Origin: CBDCWQ01 sp965223435
GTDB taxonomy: Bacteria > Myxococcota > Kuafuiibacteriia > Kuafuiibacteriales > Kuafuiibacteriaceae
Reading direction: 5' to 3'
DNA: 64,000 nt
Assembly (NCBI GenBank): GCA_965223435.1
Contig: CBDCWQ010000023.1
Coordinates: 682,001-746,000, forward strand
The notes beneath the pieces were generated by a model. That model saw only the letters and a list, made by a program, of their open reading frames with translations, was not told where the DNA came from and searched no databases. The translations under genes and the position numbers were made by a program. How positions within the stretch are numbered: position 1 is the first letter of the stretch; every line of letters starts with the position of its first letter. Below, piece after piece: positions 1 to 9,844 of this stretch.

Positions 1-1001
1 AAAAAAGCCGTTCTTTTCTAGCCACATCGAGCCCACATAGGTGCCGCGATAGTGGGCTTTTTGGCTTTGTGCATCGCCCGCGACCACCAAATGCTTGTCC
101 TGGTAGGGCTCCTGCAAGACCGAGGGCCTTTCGCCCAAACTTGGCTCGCCCGCCGAACCACCCGTTCCGCTGACCATCCGTTTGATCTGCGCTATTTTGT
201 CGCGGAAATTCAGCCGGCCGGGTGTGCCCAACACGCCCTCCAGTATCCAGGCGCCCACCGCATTCAGATAGGCGGTCCGATGGTTCTCAGGGAGCGCTTC
301 GCCCAGCACGTGCGTTTCGTACCAGCGGCTCCAAGGGCCGGGTTGTCGGTGAACAAGCGCGGGTGCCCCCGAACCCGATTCGAGGTGGATGACCACGCCG
401 CGAGCCTCCTCGTCCCAGGGGAGATCGAGCCGGAGTTTTTGGTATATCTCAACCCCGTTGTCGGTCTGCTTGAGAATCACACTCCGCGGAACATAGCCTT
501 CGACGTAGGACCGAAGAGACTGGGCCCAGTCGTCCCGCACGTCTTGGGCCAGCCCGACGGTGAGGTTATCTACCAGGTTAAAAGAAAACGCCTCTGCCCA
601 CTTGGGTGGGTGTTTGCCCAGCACTTCGCGTGGCCAAAGGTACACATCTCGCGGGCTGAGTTCGGGAAGAAGGGGTTCGACACCCACGAAGCCGAAACCC
701 TCAGGGACCGTGAAAGGGACATCTCGGTCGACCAGGACGACGCTGTGCGTTTCATCGATGAAGAGTTCGTCAACCAGGCGTTCGATTTCTTCCTCGTTCA
801 TCCCGGCGCTTATCCCCGCCATGGTCGCAATCCCCATGATTTGGATAAGGGCTTGCTTGAGCCCCTCGCGTGCGCCGAGTTGTTTCGCAAATTCGAGCCC
901 CAAGGTTGAATGCGCCACCGCCTCCGGTCGGGGACCAAAAAGGGACGCAGCCGAAATCTCTTGGGCCCAGTCGGGGTTCTGAATCGGCTGAAGCGGAAAT
1001 G
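1..1001 (-). CDS. C-terminal continuation of giant exported protein, copy 1 (partial, in a different frame)
   Basis: On the minus strand a stop-free frame runs from about position 1041 to the left edge of the window and leaves it open. Its translation reads as ordinary globular protein (for example GLEFAKQLGAREGLKQALIQ, then later LRLDLPWDEEARGVVIHLES), whereas the upstream giant gene's own frame degenerates into Arg/Gly/Thr-rich sequence here and stops at 770. I infer that this is the true C-terminal part of the giant protein, displaced by one base near 1003-1004. Joining the frames there gives GLWPLSFPLQPIQNPDWAQE. An internal ATG start (for example at 837, 822 or 801) cannot be excluded. 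No domain is recognised; this copy-specific tail has no visible similarity to the tail of copy 2. Confidence 0.6.
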
Positions 1002-4000
1002 ACCAAGGGCCACAGGCCGTTCGCTTGGGCACTACCGCTTTTCAGGGTCTCCAGCCAGGCGGAGAATTCGCCTACCAGTGGAAGCATTATCGCATCGGGT
1101 TCTTCTGCCAAAGACATGGGCCGGGTGCCATCGCCCCCGTACCAGGCCATGGATGGGCGCGAACCCTCCGCACCTTGTCCATGGTCTTCGGTTGCCCGAA
1201 GACCGTAGGCTGCATAGAGCTTCGACCACGTGTCCGCGTGGACCTCACCCGTTTGGAGACTTCGGTGAAGGTACAGCAAAGGAAGACCAGATCGCTTGGC
1301 CAATGAGGGCAGGCTTCCTCCCGCGTATCGATGGACAAACCTTCGGAAGCGCCGCTGTGCCTCAACCGCCTCCGGCGTGGTCGTGAACTCTGGGGCGCCC
1401 GACGCATGACCTTCGAAGGAGTACGCAAGCGTTTGACGACTGTGTTGTGGGTTCATTTCGTCATGAAACAACCGAAGCTCGATTGCGGCACGCTGCCAAT
1501 AGAGCGGTGACTCAGGGTGAAAAGAGGCCAAGCTATCGAGGCCTTCCCACGCGTAGGTCGTTGTGAAACCATCCGATGATTCGATGGTGTCGGTCACCGC
1601 CTGGTGCAAGCGCCCACGGAGCATCGCTTGAGCGTCGGCGAGGTTGGGGGGCTCGCTCCCGGGGATATCGAGTGGTTGATCGAAAACTGCGGCGTCCCAG
1701 GTTCGTCGGATTGGGCCGGTGAGCGCTTCCCTTGTGTTGTTTCCGAGCAGCGCATCACCTGGCTCGTAGTTCACGTTGGACTGCCCTGGGGCACCAAGAA
1801 GCCTTGTGGCCCAGCCAGCGAGAACGCGGGCGATGGGCGTGCGTGAGCCACCGGCGCCAAAGCCATGAACCAACACGCCCATGTCGGCCTCCACCGAGCC
1901 TCCGCGAAGGACCAACAGCGATTCGAAGAGGCTGACCACAACGGGGCATGCCATGCCCAGGTAGCGCTCTATCAACGCCCTTTTCGGCGTGAGGGGGGCT
2001 TCGTCGCTGCATAGATCTCTAAGCTCAGCCGCTGTTTGCCGCATCCGGTTCCCCATCCGCCGGCTATCGGGGTTTTTGAAACCGGGTGCCAGGCGTTCCA
2101 TCCACGTAGAAACCGGCACCTCTTGTTCAACCATTTCCTCGACAAACCGGAGAATCGTGAGCTCGACCACCAGGGTATCAAAGAGGGCCGGACTCGCGTC
2201 CGAAGCCAACAAGGCCCCGAGCGTTTCGACGTAGGTTTCGTCGAGTTCAAAGAGGAGGCGAACCGGCTCGTCGTTGCGCCCGTTGTTCAAGCCTGGGAGC
2301 GTGGCGCCGAGCACCAAGGGACCCGAGTGTGCCCCGAATAGTCCTGCCGGGCTTTGAATCAACACCTGGGCTGCGTGCGCCCCTGGATTGCCCAAAGAGG
2401 ACGCTTCGGAATCCAAGCGTGAGAGCCAGTCCTCAAACTCAACGAGTGCGATTTCGCCCAGTCGGGGATCGAGCTCTCTGCCTCGCCTAAGCGCCAAGAT
2501 CCAAAGGAGTGGTGCGTCCAAGAAGCCGTGGGCGCGAAGAGGCGCGGCCCCCATCTTTGTTGACCCTGATTCCGAGGTGGTCTTGAGGGCGCCGGTCGAG
2601 AGCTGAAAAAGCAAACCCGCGTCCAAGGCGAGGCGCGCCTTTTGGGTATCGCCCACATGCGCGGCGAACAAGCTGTACAGCGCCGCGGTCCCCAAAGTCG
2701 TGGACTCGGTGCCAGGCCCTGAGGGCACCGAGTGCCATGGGTGCTCGCCTTCGTCGTTCCAAAACCGGGTCCTGAGTGCCGCCGAAAACGACCGCGTGTT
2801 CATCTTGACTGAATGGAGAAGACCTAGCGCGTCGGCTTCGAGCAAGGCGAAGTACGCCAAGACCTGGTGGTGCGAATACGCTCTTTCCGGTCCCCCGCCC
2901 TCAACCGGTGCGGCAACCCACGCAAGGTCCCCTTGGCGCCGGTGGTTTCTCCGGTCGAGCGTACGCATCACTTCGGTGATCGCTGCGCGAACGGAACGAA
3001 AAGAAGGTTCGTTCAAGGCTCCTTGCGTCGCATCGCGCGCCGGATGATGGCTATAGTACCGGGTGAGGGCGTAGATAGAGAGCAGCTGGATGTCCAAGGA
3101 GCGCCCGTTGATCGTCATCGAGGCGGTCTGTGCGTCGACTTCTATAGGGAAGTACCAGTCCTCCCCAAGGAGCTCGTTCGATTCTTGCACCACGGTGTCA
3201 AGAAGGCCCGACGCCCAGCGGTCCGCCGAATCGAAGTCTTGGTGGTTCACGGCCGCCAGAAGGCCAAGCGCTTGGTCCTCGACGCGGGCCTTCGGATTTT
3301 CAGATCCCGGGTCGGAGACCAAAAAGAGGCCCCGCCCAGTTTCAGTCGCCAAAGAACCAAAATCTTGGTCCTTTTCGCCTGAAGAATCCCGCGCTGCGGC
3401 GTGGTTCTCTGGTTCGAAGCCGAGTGCCTTCAATCGGTCCCAGGCCCCGGCGATGGCCCCCGTCACCCAGGCGCCATCCACCTGGTGGGCATAGCTATGA
3501 AGGGGGCGGTCGAGGCCATCATCGAGGTGCTCCAAGGCATCATAGACGTCCAAGTACCAGATCACCGCCGTGCTCGAAGCGAGGCGGGCAGACAGGTCCT
3601 GAATGCGTTGGCTCGAATAGACAAAACCGTGATCACGCACAAAGGTCTGCACCCCGCTCCATAGCCTGTGTGACTTTTCATGAAAGTCCTCGCCCCGATT
3701 CGGGTGGGCTTGGTGAAAACGGTAGAGGCCGAGGATCAAGCCCGCGGTCGCTTCGAGGTGATACGAAATCTCTTGCCGATCGCTCTGACTGATATAGGGG
3801 TCCTTGAAGGTATTGGGAAAATAGTGTGCGCCGTAGTAGCACTGTCCGTTCGAGCCGTAGGGCATCACGTCGGCAAATTTGTCTACAGTGTACACAAGGC
3901 ATTCAGACAGCTGATCCACCCGATCGCTTGGGAGATCGTCAAAATTGACTGAGAGGGCGAGCCAACTACAGTTGTCAACGGCGACTTCCGGATTGGGCTG

Positions 4001-7000
4001 AAAGGTTCCTTCTTCGTCGAAACCGCCACCGGTTATGGCGTGGCTTCGTTGCTCAAATCGCTTGGTCTCTGGTCGGCAGGCATGTGGTTCTTTTTCTTCA
4101 TCTTGCGTGGTTGAAGACGGGGTATGCCAGAGAAGCTCGAAGATACCTGCCCGAAGACCATCACGCCACGGCCTAAGCCAATTGCGAACTTCCTTTCGCC
4201 CAGCTTCAGACGTGTCGGACCAGATTTCATCGGTATGTTTCAGGGCATGATTCAAGACGCTCAGAACGTCGAGGTTATGCTCAGTCACTACGTTTTGGGC
4301 TTTGGTTCTCACTTGAAGCACCTGGAAATCCGCCTCTGTGAGAACCCAAAGATCGTCCTCTACCCAGAGGCCGTCTTCAGCAACAAAACTTCGCCTCACG
4401 GAGGGCGGCAGAAGCTCATCGAAGCGCTCATACCCTACCGCATTGAGCACATCGTAGTAGCGCCATTGCTCGCTGGAATTGTCGGTCAACCCAAGAGCCC
4501 ATGGCGTCTGTGCTTTTTCGAGTCCTTCTGTGCTCCACCCAGCGGTCATCAAAAAGGCGCATTCTTCGATACGGCAGTCACTTGTAGGACTTCGCTTCCG
4601 CCGTTTTTCAAGACCCACAGCCACTACGTGGGTTTCAAGCCCTCGAAGTGCTCCGAGATAGCACGCGCGAAAGTCAGTCTTTTCGGACTGGGCAAGGGAA
4701 GTAAACGCTTCGGACACCAAAAAAGCGCCTAGGCCATGAATCGCCCACGCATTGGCCCCGGTGACAAGGCGGGCATCCTTCCAGGTGTCTCCTTTTGTGT
4801 TTTTGGAAAACGGCCAGCCGAGAATACGATCGCCTTGCCAAACCGCTTGCGCCGGATCGCAGAGCCATCGTGCAAGCTCTTGGGATGTTTCGTTTTCGTG
4901 GCGCCGAACCGCTTGATGAAGCGCGATGCCTTGCGTGTAGACCCACACTCGCTCAAAGCTGGCCAAGTACTCGGCATCTTGGGTGTCGAGGTTCAAGGGC
5001 CCGTCCACGAGGTGTTGGATTTGTAGATTGGTTGTTTCTGGATGGTATTCTCGTTGTATTCGCTGGCGCGGTTCGGAGGGGACTGCCTTTTGCAGCTCAT
5101 TTCGAAGCGCCAGGGCCCGGGAGAGATTCCCCCCGGCGTGATCCTCGTACGCCGTGGCGTTTGCGTTCACCTCTATCTTTAGATTTCCTTCCAGCGCCAC
5201 ATCATCAAGCCATTCCACCGGGACGGAAGCCAGTGCCTGACCTTCCAAAAGATCCAGATGAGCTGGGTGCAACTCAGGGCGGCTTTGGTTGGTTGCCGCC
5301 TCTGTTGGATGGATGTTTCGAGGCACCGAAATTCCATACTTGTTGACCGATTGAATGTGAATCGTTGCGTTTTGGTTTCTTGTAGTGGGTAGGCGTGGCG
5401 AAAGGGACAGTCTTGTTGCCTCGTTTGTGTAAGAAGAGCGCGCGACAACGATCTGATCGGCCTCGTCGTCGGATGCCCCTTTTTGGACCCACGCTGCCAA
5501 AAGCAAATCTTGATGCACCGAAAACGAATGAGCCGCCAAAAACGACCCTGTGGCTTCGCTGGGGCCAACGGTAGCTAGAGCAAGGTCCGACTCAACCGTC
5601 CCCTTTGCTTCGTTGAGGGCGACGTCACTAAAGTTGTGCAAATCTTGAGACCGCGCCACCCGAATGGTACCCACGGGTGTGACATACAAAACCGCAATTT
5701 CATCTGGTGAGGACGCTTCTGGACCACGTACAATTTCTACTGAGGGTCGATGGCCATAGGCAAATGGTGTTTGAGGGCCGAACCAGGTCTTGCCGGAATC
5801 ATCCGAGATCTGAAGGACGAGCGGATTGCCCCGGGTGTTGCTGGGGCTTATCGACGGGCCCTTTTCGTACACAGCGATCATTCGCCCTGATGGGGTCGTG
5901 ACCGCATCAGGATAAGAATGTGGGCCCTCAAGCGTTGCTTCAAAATCGTCGTCCACGACAAATACTTGCCAGCGCTCGTCTTCCTCAAGCACGCCGTCCT
6001 CTGTCTGGCCATCGTCCTTCGGGGCCACACTTGGCGCTCTCCAGCCGTCTTCGTCAATGGGCCGGACGGCAACCTGAATGCGGTCGTTGTGGTGCCAGGT
6101 GCCGCGGTATCGGTATTGAAATCGGATGCCAAGCCCATCGTAGAGGTCTTCGTCGCCATCCTCGTAGGCGGTCTTCCACGCTTTTCTCCACCCCACGACC
6201 AGCTTGGTGGGCTGCTTTCGGAACACGATGTCGTCGCTGTACACCGGATCCTCGAGCATTGTGTCCCAAAGGGGATTGGGAACGGGCAAAGGCTCCCAAC
6301 GCTTTGTCTGCCGCGCGATGATCGCGATCTCCGAGTCATTCACATGAAGTGATGGCGTGTATGTGAAGGTGTCGTCCAACCAGCCTACATGTCTATCTTG
6401 TGAGCGACTGCTCTTGTCCGCTTCACCGGGTGCCACCGGATACGCTTCCTCGCACCAACAGTCCTCGCAAGGGCATTGCCCGTTCACTCGGCCATACTGA
6501 ACCTGCATTTTGATCAGCTCCGTGGTGGGCTTCTTTCGGAGTTTGTCGAACACGTTGACGAGCCGACCTTCACGGTCCGTGTCTCCCCTCAGATCGCGCA
6601 GATGGTAGATTTTGTTGGCCTCTCCCCAAACCATATGATGGTGCCCTTGTCGATCGTACGCCAAGGAGAGATCTCGCTTGTAGGCCGCACTCTCCCGAAA
6701 GATGCGCGTTCCGTCCGGACAGGAGTTGAAATCCATGCCGCCATTGCAGCTTCTTTTCAGGACAATACGACTGACTGGATCGTCCTGGGCGGGTGTGTGG
6801 GTTTCAACTTCGACCCACGCGATGTCGACCTTCGATCCTTGGGCCCCAAGGGCCCAGTCCGTAATCTTGGCCTTGCCGTCAGGCGCGGCGGCTACAACCG
6901 ACGCTTTTTTCCAAGTCCCCTGGGCCCCGAAGCCCAGACTTCGTCGATACTCGATGCGATCTCTTCGGCCTCCACGACCTGGAACCAAGTATGCCAGATG

Positions 7001-9583
7001 GGTTACGACCTGATTGGCCTCTTCGGTGATCAAAACTTCAGGTTGCGACGCGCGAATACCCGAGGCGCTGACCGCATACGGGGCTTCAAATTCCCCGGCG
7101 GCCGGCGGTCTCACCGCGTCGGCATGAAAGAGATAAACATTCTGTGATGCTTTCGAGCGCAGGACCTTGCCCGATGCATCTTGGACAGTGGTCACGACGT
7201 GATAGCGGAGCGGCTCCTCCCCGTCCGGTAGCCTGTCCTCCACGCTCGAATCTTTGAGATCATGTTGTACGCGTACGCCGTCTCGGAAGAGTTCGTATCC
7301 AAGGTGTACACCAGGCGGGATCAATGTCCCATCCGACCATTGCTTTGGTGATTGCCACGACAAAAAGACTGTCTGGTCACGAAGGAAAGCTACGGGGTTT
7401 GCTGGTGGATTGGGTGTGCGAGCCATCTGAATTCCAGATGGCTCGTAGTACCGATGAATGGTCTGTATCGTGGTGTTCTTCGCGGCATCTTCGGCTTCGA
7501 TGGTGAAAGTATTGCCCCCCTCGTTAAGAGTAAGGGCGATAGAAAAGGTCCCGTTGCGTACAAGAACCGGCAGTGGGTCGCCGTTTGTGCTTTTGTCCGA
7601 GTAGAGGTTCAGGCGTCCCGGGTGAGCTTCCTCGACGGCGCCCTGGAGTCTAACGTGGGGACCATACACCGTTTTGCGAAGACCGCCGAAAATGCGAAGC
7701 TTTGGGGCTTGTTGGTCGAGTACAACCTTGAATGTTCGAAGAACTTCGTTTTGACTGTGGTCCTTGGCCAGCAGACGAAACACATGTTCGCCTTGAGATG
7801 GAAGCGTCGCCGCATACGAAAACGGGCCCGGCCGCGTTTGGATATGCACGCCGTTCAAGCTCAGCCGGAAAAACGAGGGGTCTTCCACCGATCCTTCGAA
7901 CCGGACATCGGATTGGGCAACGTAGACGATGTCTCGCTCCGGTGTATGAACCACCAAACGCGGGGCCTCAGTATCGGATGCGGCGGGTGCTTCTCGCCTC
8001 TGAAGCAGGTCCATGGACAGCGCGACGGGCATCGACGTGTGCGCATTCCGCACGCGAATTTGAATCAGGCGAGCGTCATCGACTTCCAAGAGATCGTCAA
8101 AATAAAACCAGGATGTGGCTGCCGACCCTGGTTCGGAGCTGGGACGGTTGACCCGATGAATCTCCTCATTTCCCCAGCCATCCGTGAATGCCACGTCAAG
8201 GAACTGTGTTGTTACTTCCTCTGGCCAAATCATAGACACGCCGACCGTTTTGGCCAGGGGTCGTACGCTGACGCCTTCTTTATTTCGGAAAAAGGATAGG
8301 CTTTGGATCGTTTCGTGGCCCACGTGATCTCTTGCGCGGACCTGAAAGATCCTGATTTCACCAACCGAGAGATCGTCGAGGCGCACAGTCTGTTGAAACG
8401 CCCGAGCCACATCTGGTCCCACTCTGTGTCCGCCGATCCACACGTCTGCCAGATGGTTGCCACGCACTTCACCGACAACTGTCACCTGATCCTTCGAGGC
8501 TTGCTCCGTAGGCTCTGCGTAGAGGGCAATGACCGGAGGCGTGGGATCAAAATGCACCTGTCGGACGACTCGAATCGGGCGACCGTTTTTTGTTTTCGCT
8601 TCAAACAGGACCGTATTGAGGCCGGGGACGAGGTCGACTGTTACCAGGAAACTTTCGTTGTTTTCCAGAAGGCGAATACCATTGACCGACAGGGCTTCAA
8701 GTCCTACGGCTTCGCCCCCAAAGTCTAGGGTGTCGATGCGCGTGCGGATGGGTGTTGTCGGCGGCTGCAGGATGCGAAGCGCCGGTCGCCCAAGTGATGC
8801 CGCCGAAAGATTTCCCTGGGTCCTCGCTTTGTTGTCCAAAAGTTGGTTAGAGCTCGGGGCGTCGAGAAGATCCGTTTTTTCTGGTTCGTGGGGGACAAGC
8901 GCAAAGCGAACATAACCGACACCTGGCTGAAGCATAGACCCCGCTGGTACGGCCACATAACGTTCGGACGCGCTGTCCCAGCGATGAACTGAACCCCCTT
9001 GGGTGTCGGCATGAGGAAGAGGCTTTGGCACCGAGAACACGTTCCATCCTGTACTCGAAAAGAGTGAAGCGGGATGTTCCGAGGGGTCTGATGCCGACAC
9101 TCGGATGTGCCCTGGCTCCTCAGCAAAAAGCCAAAACACTGAGAATTTATTGGACGCTTTCTCCAAAAGCGACCCAAACCGCCAAACTTTCGTGTTGTCC
9201 AAAAAACGCACTCGACCCCAAGACTTCGGCCAAGCGACCAAATTCCAACCCCGGGTCCACGAGATCTGATGCCCGCTCGAGCCCGCCGCAATCGATTTTT
9301 CCAACGGTACGGACCTGGTTTTTGTAGCCATGCCCTTGGACGCAGGCAACGAGGCCAAGGGCAGAGGCCCATCTGCCGCGCTCCCTTGCACGGTGCGCCT
9401 TGGAGCGCCCGTTTCGCCAGGAGGCTCAGCGAAGGCATCCAACGGTTGGGCGGTTGTCAGCACAGCGTTCCAAGTGCCGAACCACGCCAATTTCTTAAAG
9501 ACCTTTTGCGCCAGGCATGTCTTCTTCATCGTCATGTGCTTACCGATGTCCCACTTGCTTTTTTTCACCCGGCTCGTCCTCAA
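770..9583 (-). CDS. giant exported multidomain protein, copy 1 (Ig-like, BNR propeller, alpha-toroid)
   Basis: Open frame of 2,937 codons. The first codon is TTG at 9583, with GGAGG nine bases upstream; internal ATGs at 9535 and 9529 are alternatives. A basic N-terminus and a hydrophobic stretch ending QPLDAFA look like a signal peptide. Approximate order: GWNLVAWP domain (about residue 110), three or more Ig-like/glucodextranase-B-like repeats (330-700), a fibronectin-III-like segment, a sialidase/BNR-like propeller with Asp-box SDDSGKTWFG (about 1258), then a long helical region with TEHNLDVLSV (about 1765) resembling six-hairpin glycosidases. Residues up to about 2,800 match copy 2 closely. 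After about position 1002 the frame is lost (see the 1-1001 entry), so the codons down to the stop at 770 are probably not native. Function is unknown; the layout suggests a secreted or surface effector or adhesin. Confidence 0.75.
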   Translation of the reverse strand: MRTSRVKKSKWDIGKHMTMKKTCLAQKVFKKLAWFGTWNAVLTTAQPLDAFAEPPGETGAPRRTVQGSAADGPLPLASLPASKGMATKTRSVPLEKSIAAGSSGHQISWTRGWNLVAWPKSWGRVRFLDNTKVWRFGSLLEKASNKFSVFWLFAEEPGHIRVSASDPSEHPASLFSSTGWNVFSVPKPLPHADTQGGSVHRWDSASERYVAVPAGSMLQPGVGYVRFALVPHEPEKTDLLDAPSSNQLLDNKARTQGNLSAASLGRPALRILQPPTTPIRTRIDTLDFGGEAVGLEALSVNGIRLLENNESFLVTVDLVPGLNTVLFEAKTKNGRPIRVVRQVHFDPTPPVIALYAEPTEQASKDQVTVVGEVRGNHLADVWIGGHRVGPDVARAFQQTVRLDDLSVGEIRIFQVRARDHVGHETIQSLSFFRNKEGVSVRPLAKTVGVSMIWPEEVTTQFLDVAFTDGWGNEEIHRVNRPSSEPGSAATSWFYFDDLLEVDDARLIQIRVRNAHTSMPVALSMDLLQRREAPAASDTEAPRLVVHTPERDIVYVAQSDVRFEGSVEDPSFFRLSLNGVHIQTRPGPFSYAATLPSQGEHVFRLLAKDHSQNEVLRTFKVVLDQQAPKLRIFGGLRKTVYGPHVRLQGAVEEAHPGRLNLYSDKSTNGDPLPVLVRNGTFSIALTLNEGGNTFTIEAEDAAKNTTIQTIHRYYEPSGIQMARTPNPPANPVAFLRDQTVFLSWQSPKQWSDGTLIPPGVHLGYELFRDGVRVQHDLKDSSVEDRLPDGEEPLRYHVVTTVQDASGKVLRSKASQNVYLFHADAVRPPAAGEFEAPYAVSASGIRASQPEVLITEEANQVVTHLAYLVPGRGGRRDRIEYRRSLGFGAQGTWKKASVVAAAPDGKAKITDWALGAQGSKVDIAWVEVETHTPAQDDPVSRIVLKRSCNGGMDFNSCPDGTRIFRESAAYKRDLSLAYDRQGHHHMVWGEANKIYHLRDLRGDTDREGRLVNVFDKLRKKPTTELIKMQVQYGRVNGQCPCEDCWCEEAYPVAPGEADKSSRSQDRHVGWLDDTFTYTPSLHVNDSEIAIIARQTKRWEPLPVPNPLWDTMLEDPVYSDDIVFRKQPTKLVVGWRKAWKTAYEDGDEDLYDGLGIRFQYRYRGTWHHNDRIQVAVRPIDEDGWRAPSVAPKDDGQTEDGVLEEDERWQVFVVDDDFEATLEGPHSYPDAVTTPSGRMIAVYEKGPSISPSNTRGNPLVLQISDDSGKTWFGPQTPFAYGHRPSVEIVRGPEASSPDEIAVLYVTPVGTIRVARSQDLHNFSDVALNEAKGTVESDLALATVGPSEATGSFLAAHSFSVHQDLLLAAWVQKGASDDEADQIVVARSSYTNEATRLSLSPRLPTTRNQNATIHIQSVNKYGISVPRNIHPTEAATNQSRPELHPAHLDLLEGQALASVPVEWLDDVALEGNLKIEVNANATAYEDHAGGNLSRALALRNELQKAVPSEPRQRIQREYHPETTNLQIQHLVDGPLNLDTQDAEYLASFERVWVYTQGIALHQAVRRHENETSQELARWLCDPAQAVWQGDRILGWPFSKNTKGDTWKDARLVTGANAWAIHGLGAFLVSEAFTSLAQSEKTDFRACYLGALRGLETHVVAVGLEKRRKRSPTSDCRIEECAFLMTAGWSTEGLEKAQTPWALGLTDNSSEQWRYYDVLNAVGYERFDELLPPSVRRSFVAEDGLWVEDDLWVLTEADFQVLQVRTKAQNVVTEHNLDVLSVLNHALKHTDEIWSDTSEAGRKEVRNWLRPWRDGLRAGIFELLWHTPSSTTQDEEKEPHACRPETKRFEQRSHAITGGGFDEEGTFQPNPEVAVDNCSWLALSVNFDDLPSDRVDQLSECLVYTVDKFADVMPYGSNGQCYYGAHYFPNTFKDPYISQSDRQEISYHLEATAGLILGLYRFHQAHPNRGEDFHEKSHRLWSGVQTFVRDHGFVYSSQRIQDLSARLASSTAVIWYLDVYDALEHLDDGLDRPLHSYAHQVDGAWVTGAIAGAWDRLKALGFEPENHAAARDSSGEKDQDFGSLATETGRGLFLVSDPGSENPKARVEDQALGLLAAVNHQDFDSADRWASGLLDTVVQESNELLGEDWYFPIEVDAQTASMTINGRSLDIQLLSIYALTRYYSHHPARDATQGALNEPSFRSVRAAITEVMRTLDRRNHRRQGDLAWVAAPVEGGGPERAYSHHQVLAYFALLEADALGLLHSVKMNTRSFSAALRTRFWNDEGEHPWHSVPSGPGTESTTLGTAALYSLFAAHVGDTQKARLALDAGLLFQLSTGALKTTSESGSTKMGAAPLRAHGFLDAPLLWILALRRGRELDPRLGEIALVEFEDWLSRLDSEASSLGNPGAHAAQVLIQSPAGLFGAHSGPLVLGATLPGLNNGRNDEPVRLLFELDETYVETLGALLASDASPALFDTLVVELTILRFVEEMVEQEVPVSTWMERLAPGFKNPDSRRMGNRMRQTAAELRDLCSDEAPLTPKRALIERYLGMACPVVVSLFESLLVLRGGSVEADMGVLVHGFGAGGSRTPIARVLAGWATRLLGAPGQSNVNYEPGDALLGNNTREALTGPIRRTWDAAVFDQPLDIPGSEPPNLADAQAMLRGRLHQAVTDTIESSDGFTTTYAWEGLDSLASFHPESPLYWQRAAIELRLFHDEMNPQHSRQTLAYSFEGHASGAPEFTTTPEAVEAQRRFRRFVHRYAGGSLPSLAKRSGLPLLYLHRSLQTGEVHADTWSKLYAAYGLRATEDHGQGAEGSRPSMAWYGGDGTRPMSLAEEPDAIMLPLVGEFSAWLETLKSGSAQANGLWPLVISASADSEPRLGPRDFGCVPFWSPTGGGGAFNLGARICETTRRTRGAQASPYPNHGDCDHGGDKRRDERGRNRTPG

Positions 9584-9787
9584 AGAAGTGAACCTCCAGC
9601 AGCGTGGGTGCCTACCTAGAGGAACCCCTAAGCCACGAGGTGCGTTCTATCGCTGAGGCTTGCGCGGATCCACATGGAAATGGGCTGGTAGCCTTCTTTG
9701 TTTCGTTAGGTTGACTTTGAGACCAACCAAAACAGCAATGCCTGTTGCGTTTACCCTGGTCCCGAGTCGGGACATGCACGGTTCTAA

Positions 9788-9811
9788 GGCCAGGGCCCTG
9801 TAGGCCCGGCC
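9788..9811 (-). terminator. hairpin downstream of giant copy 2
   Basis: An inverted repeat (GGCC, bulged A, GGGCC, loop CTGTA, GGCCCGGCC) can form a nine-pair GC stem. It starts 34 bases past the stop of the giant gene ending at 9845, on the transcribed strand. There is no clear U-tract after it, so it may be a weak or Rho-assisted terminator. The rest of the 261-base gap between the two giant genes holds the leader of copy 1 and no other gene. Confidence 0.4.
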
Positions 9812-9844
9812 TCGAACCGCCCGCGGGTGCTCCAATAGCCTGCC

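Noticed and set aside
995..1013. Programmed ribosomal frameshift in giant copy 1
   Set aside because: No slippery heptamer, stop codon or pseudoknot pattern is visible at the site, and similar one-base breaks occur in unrelated genes, so an indel or error is simpler.
7352..8299. Long plus-strand open frame opposite giant copy 1
   Set aside because: It lies wholly within the giant gene on the other strand, has no ribosome site, and its sequence is a mirror of the GC-rich codons of the real gene.
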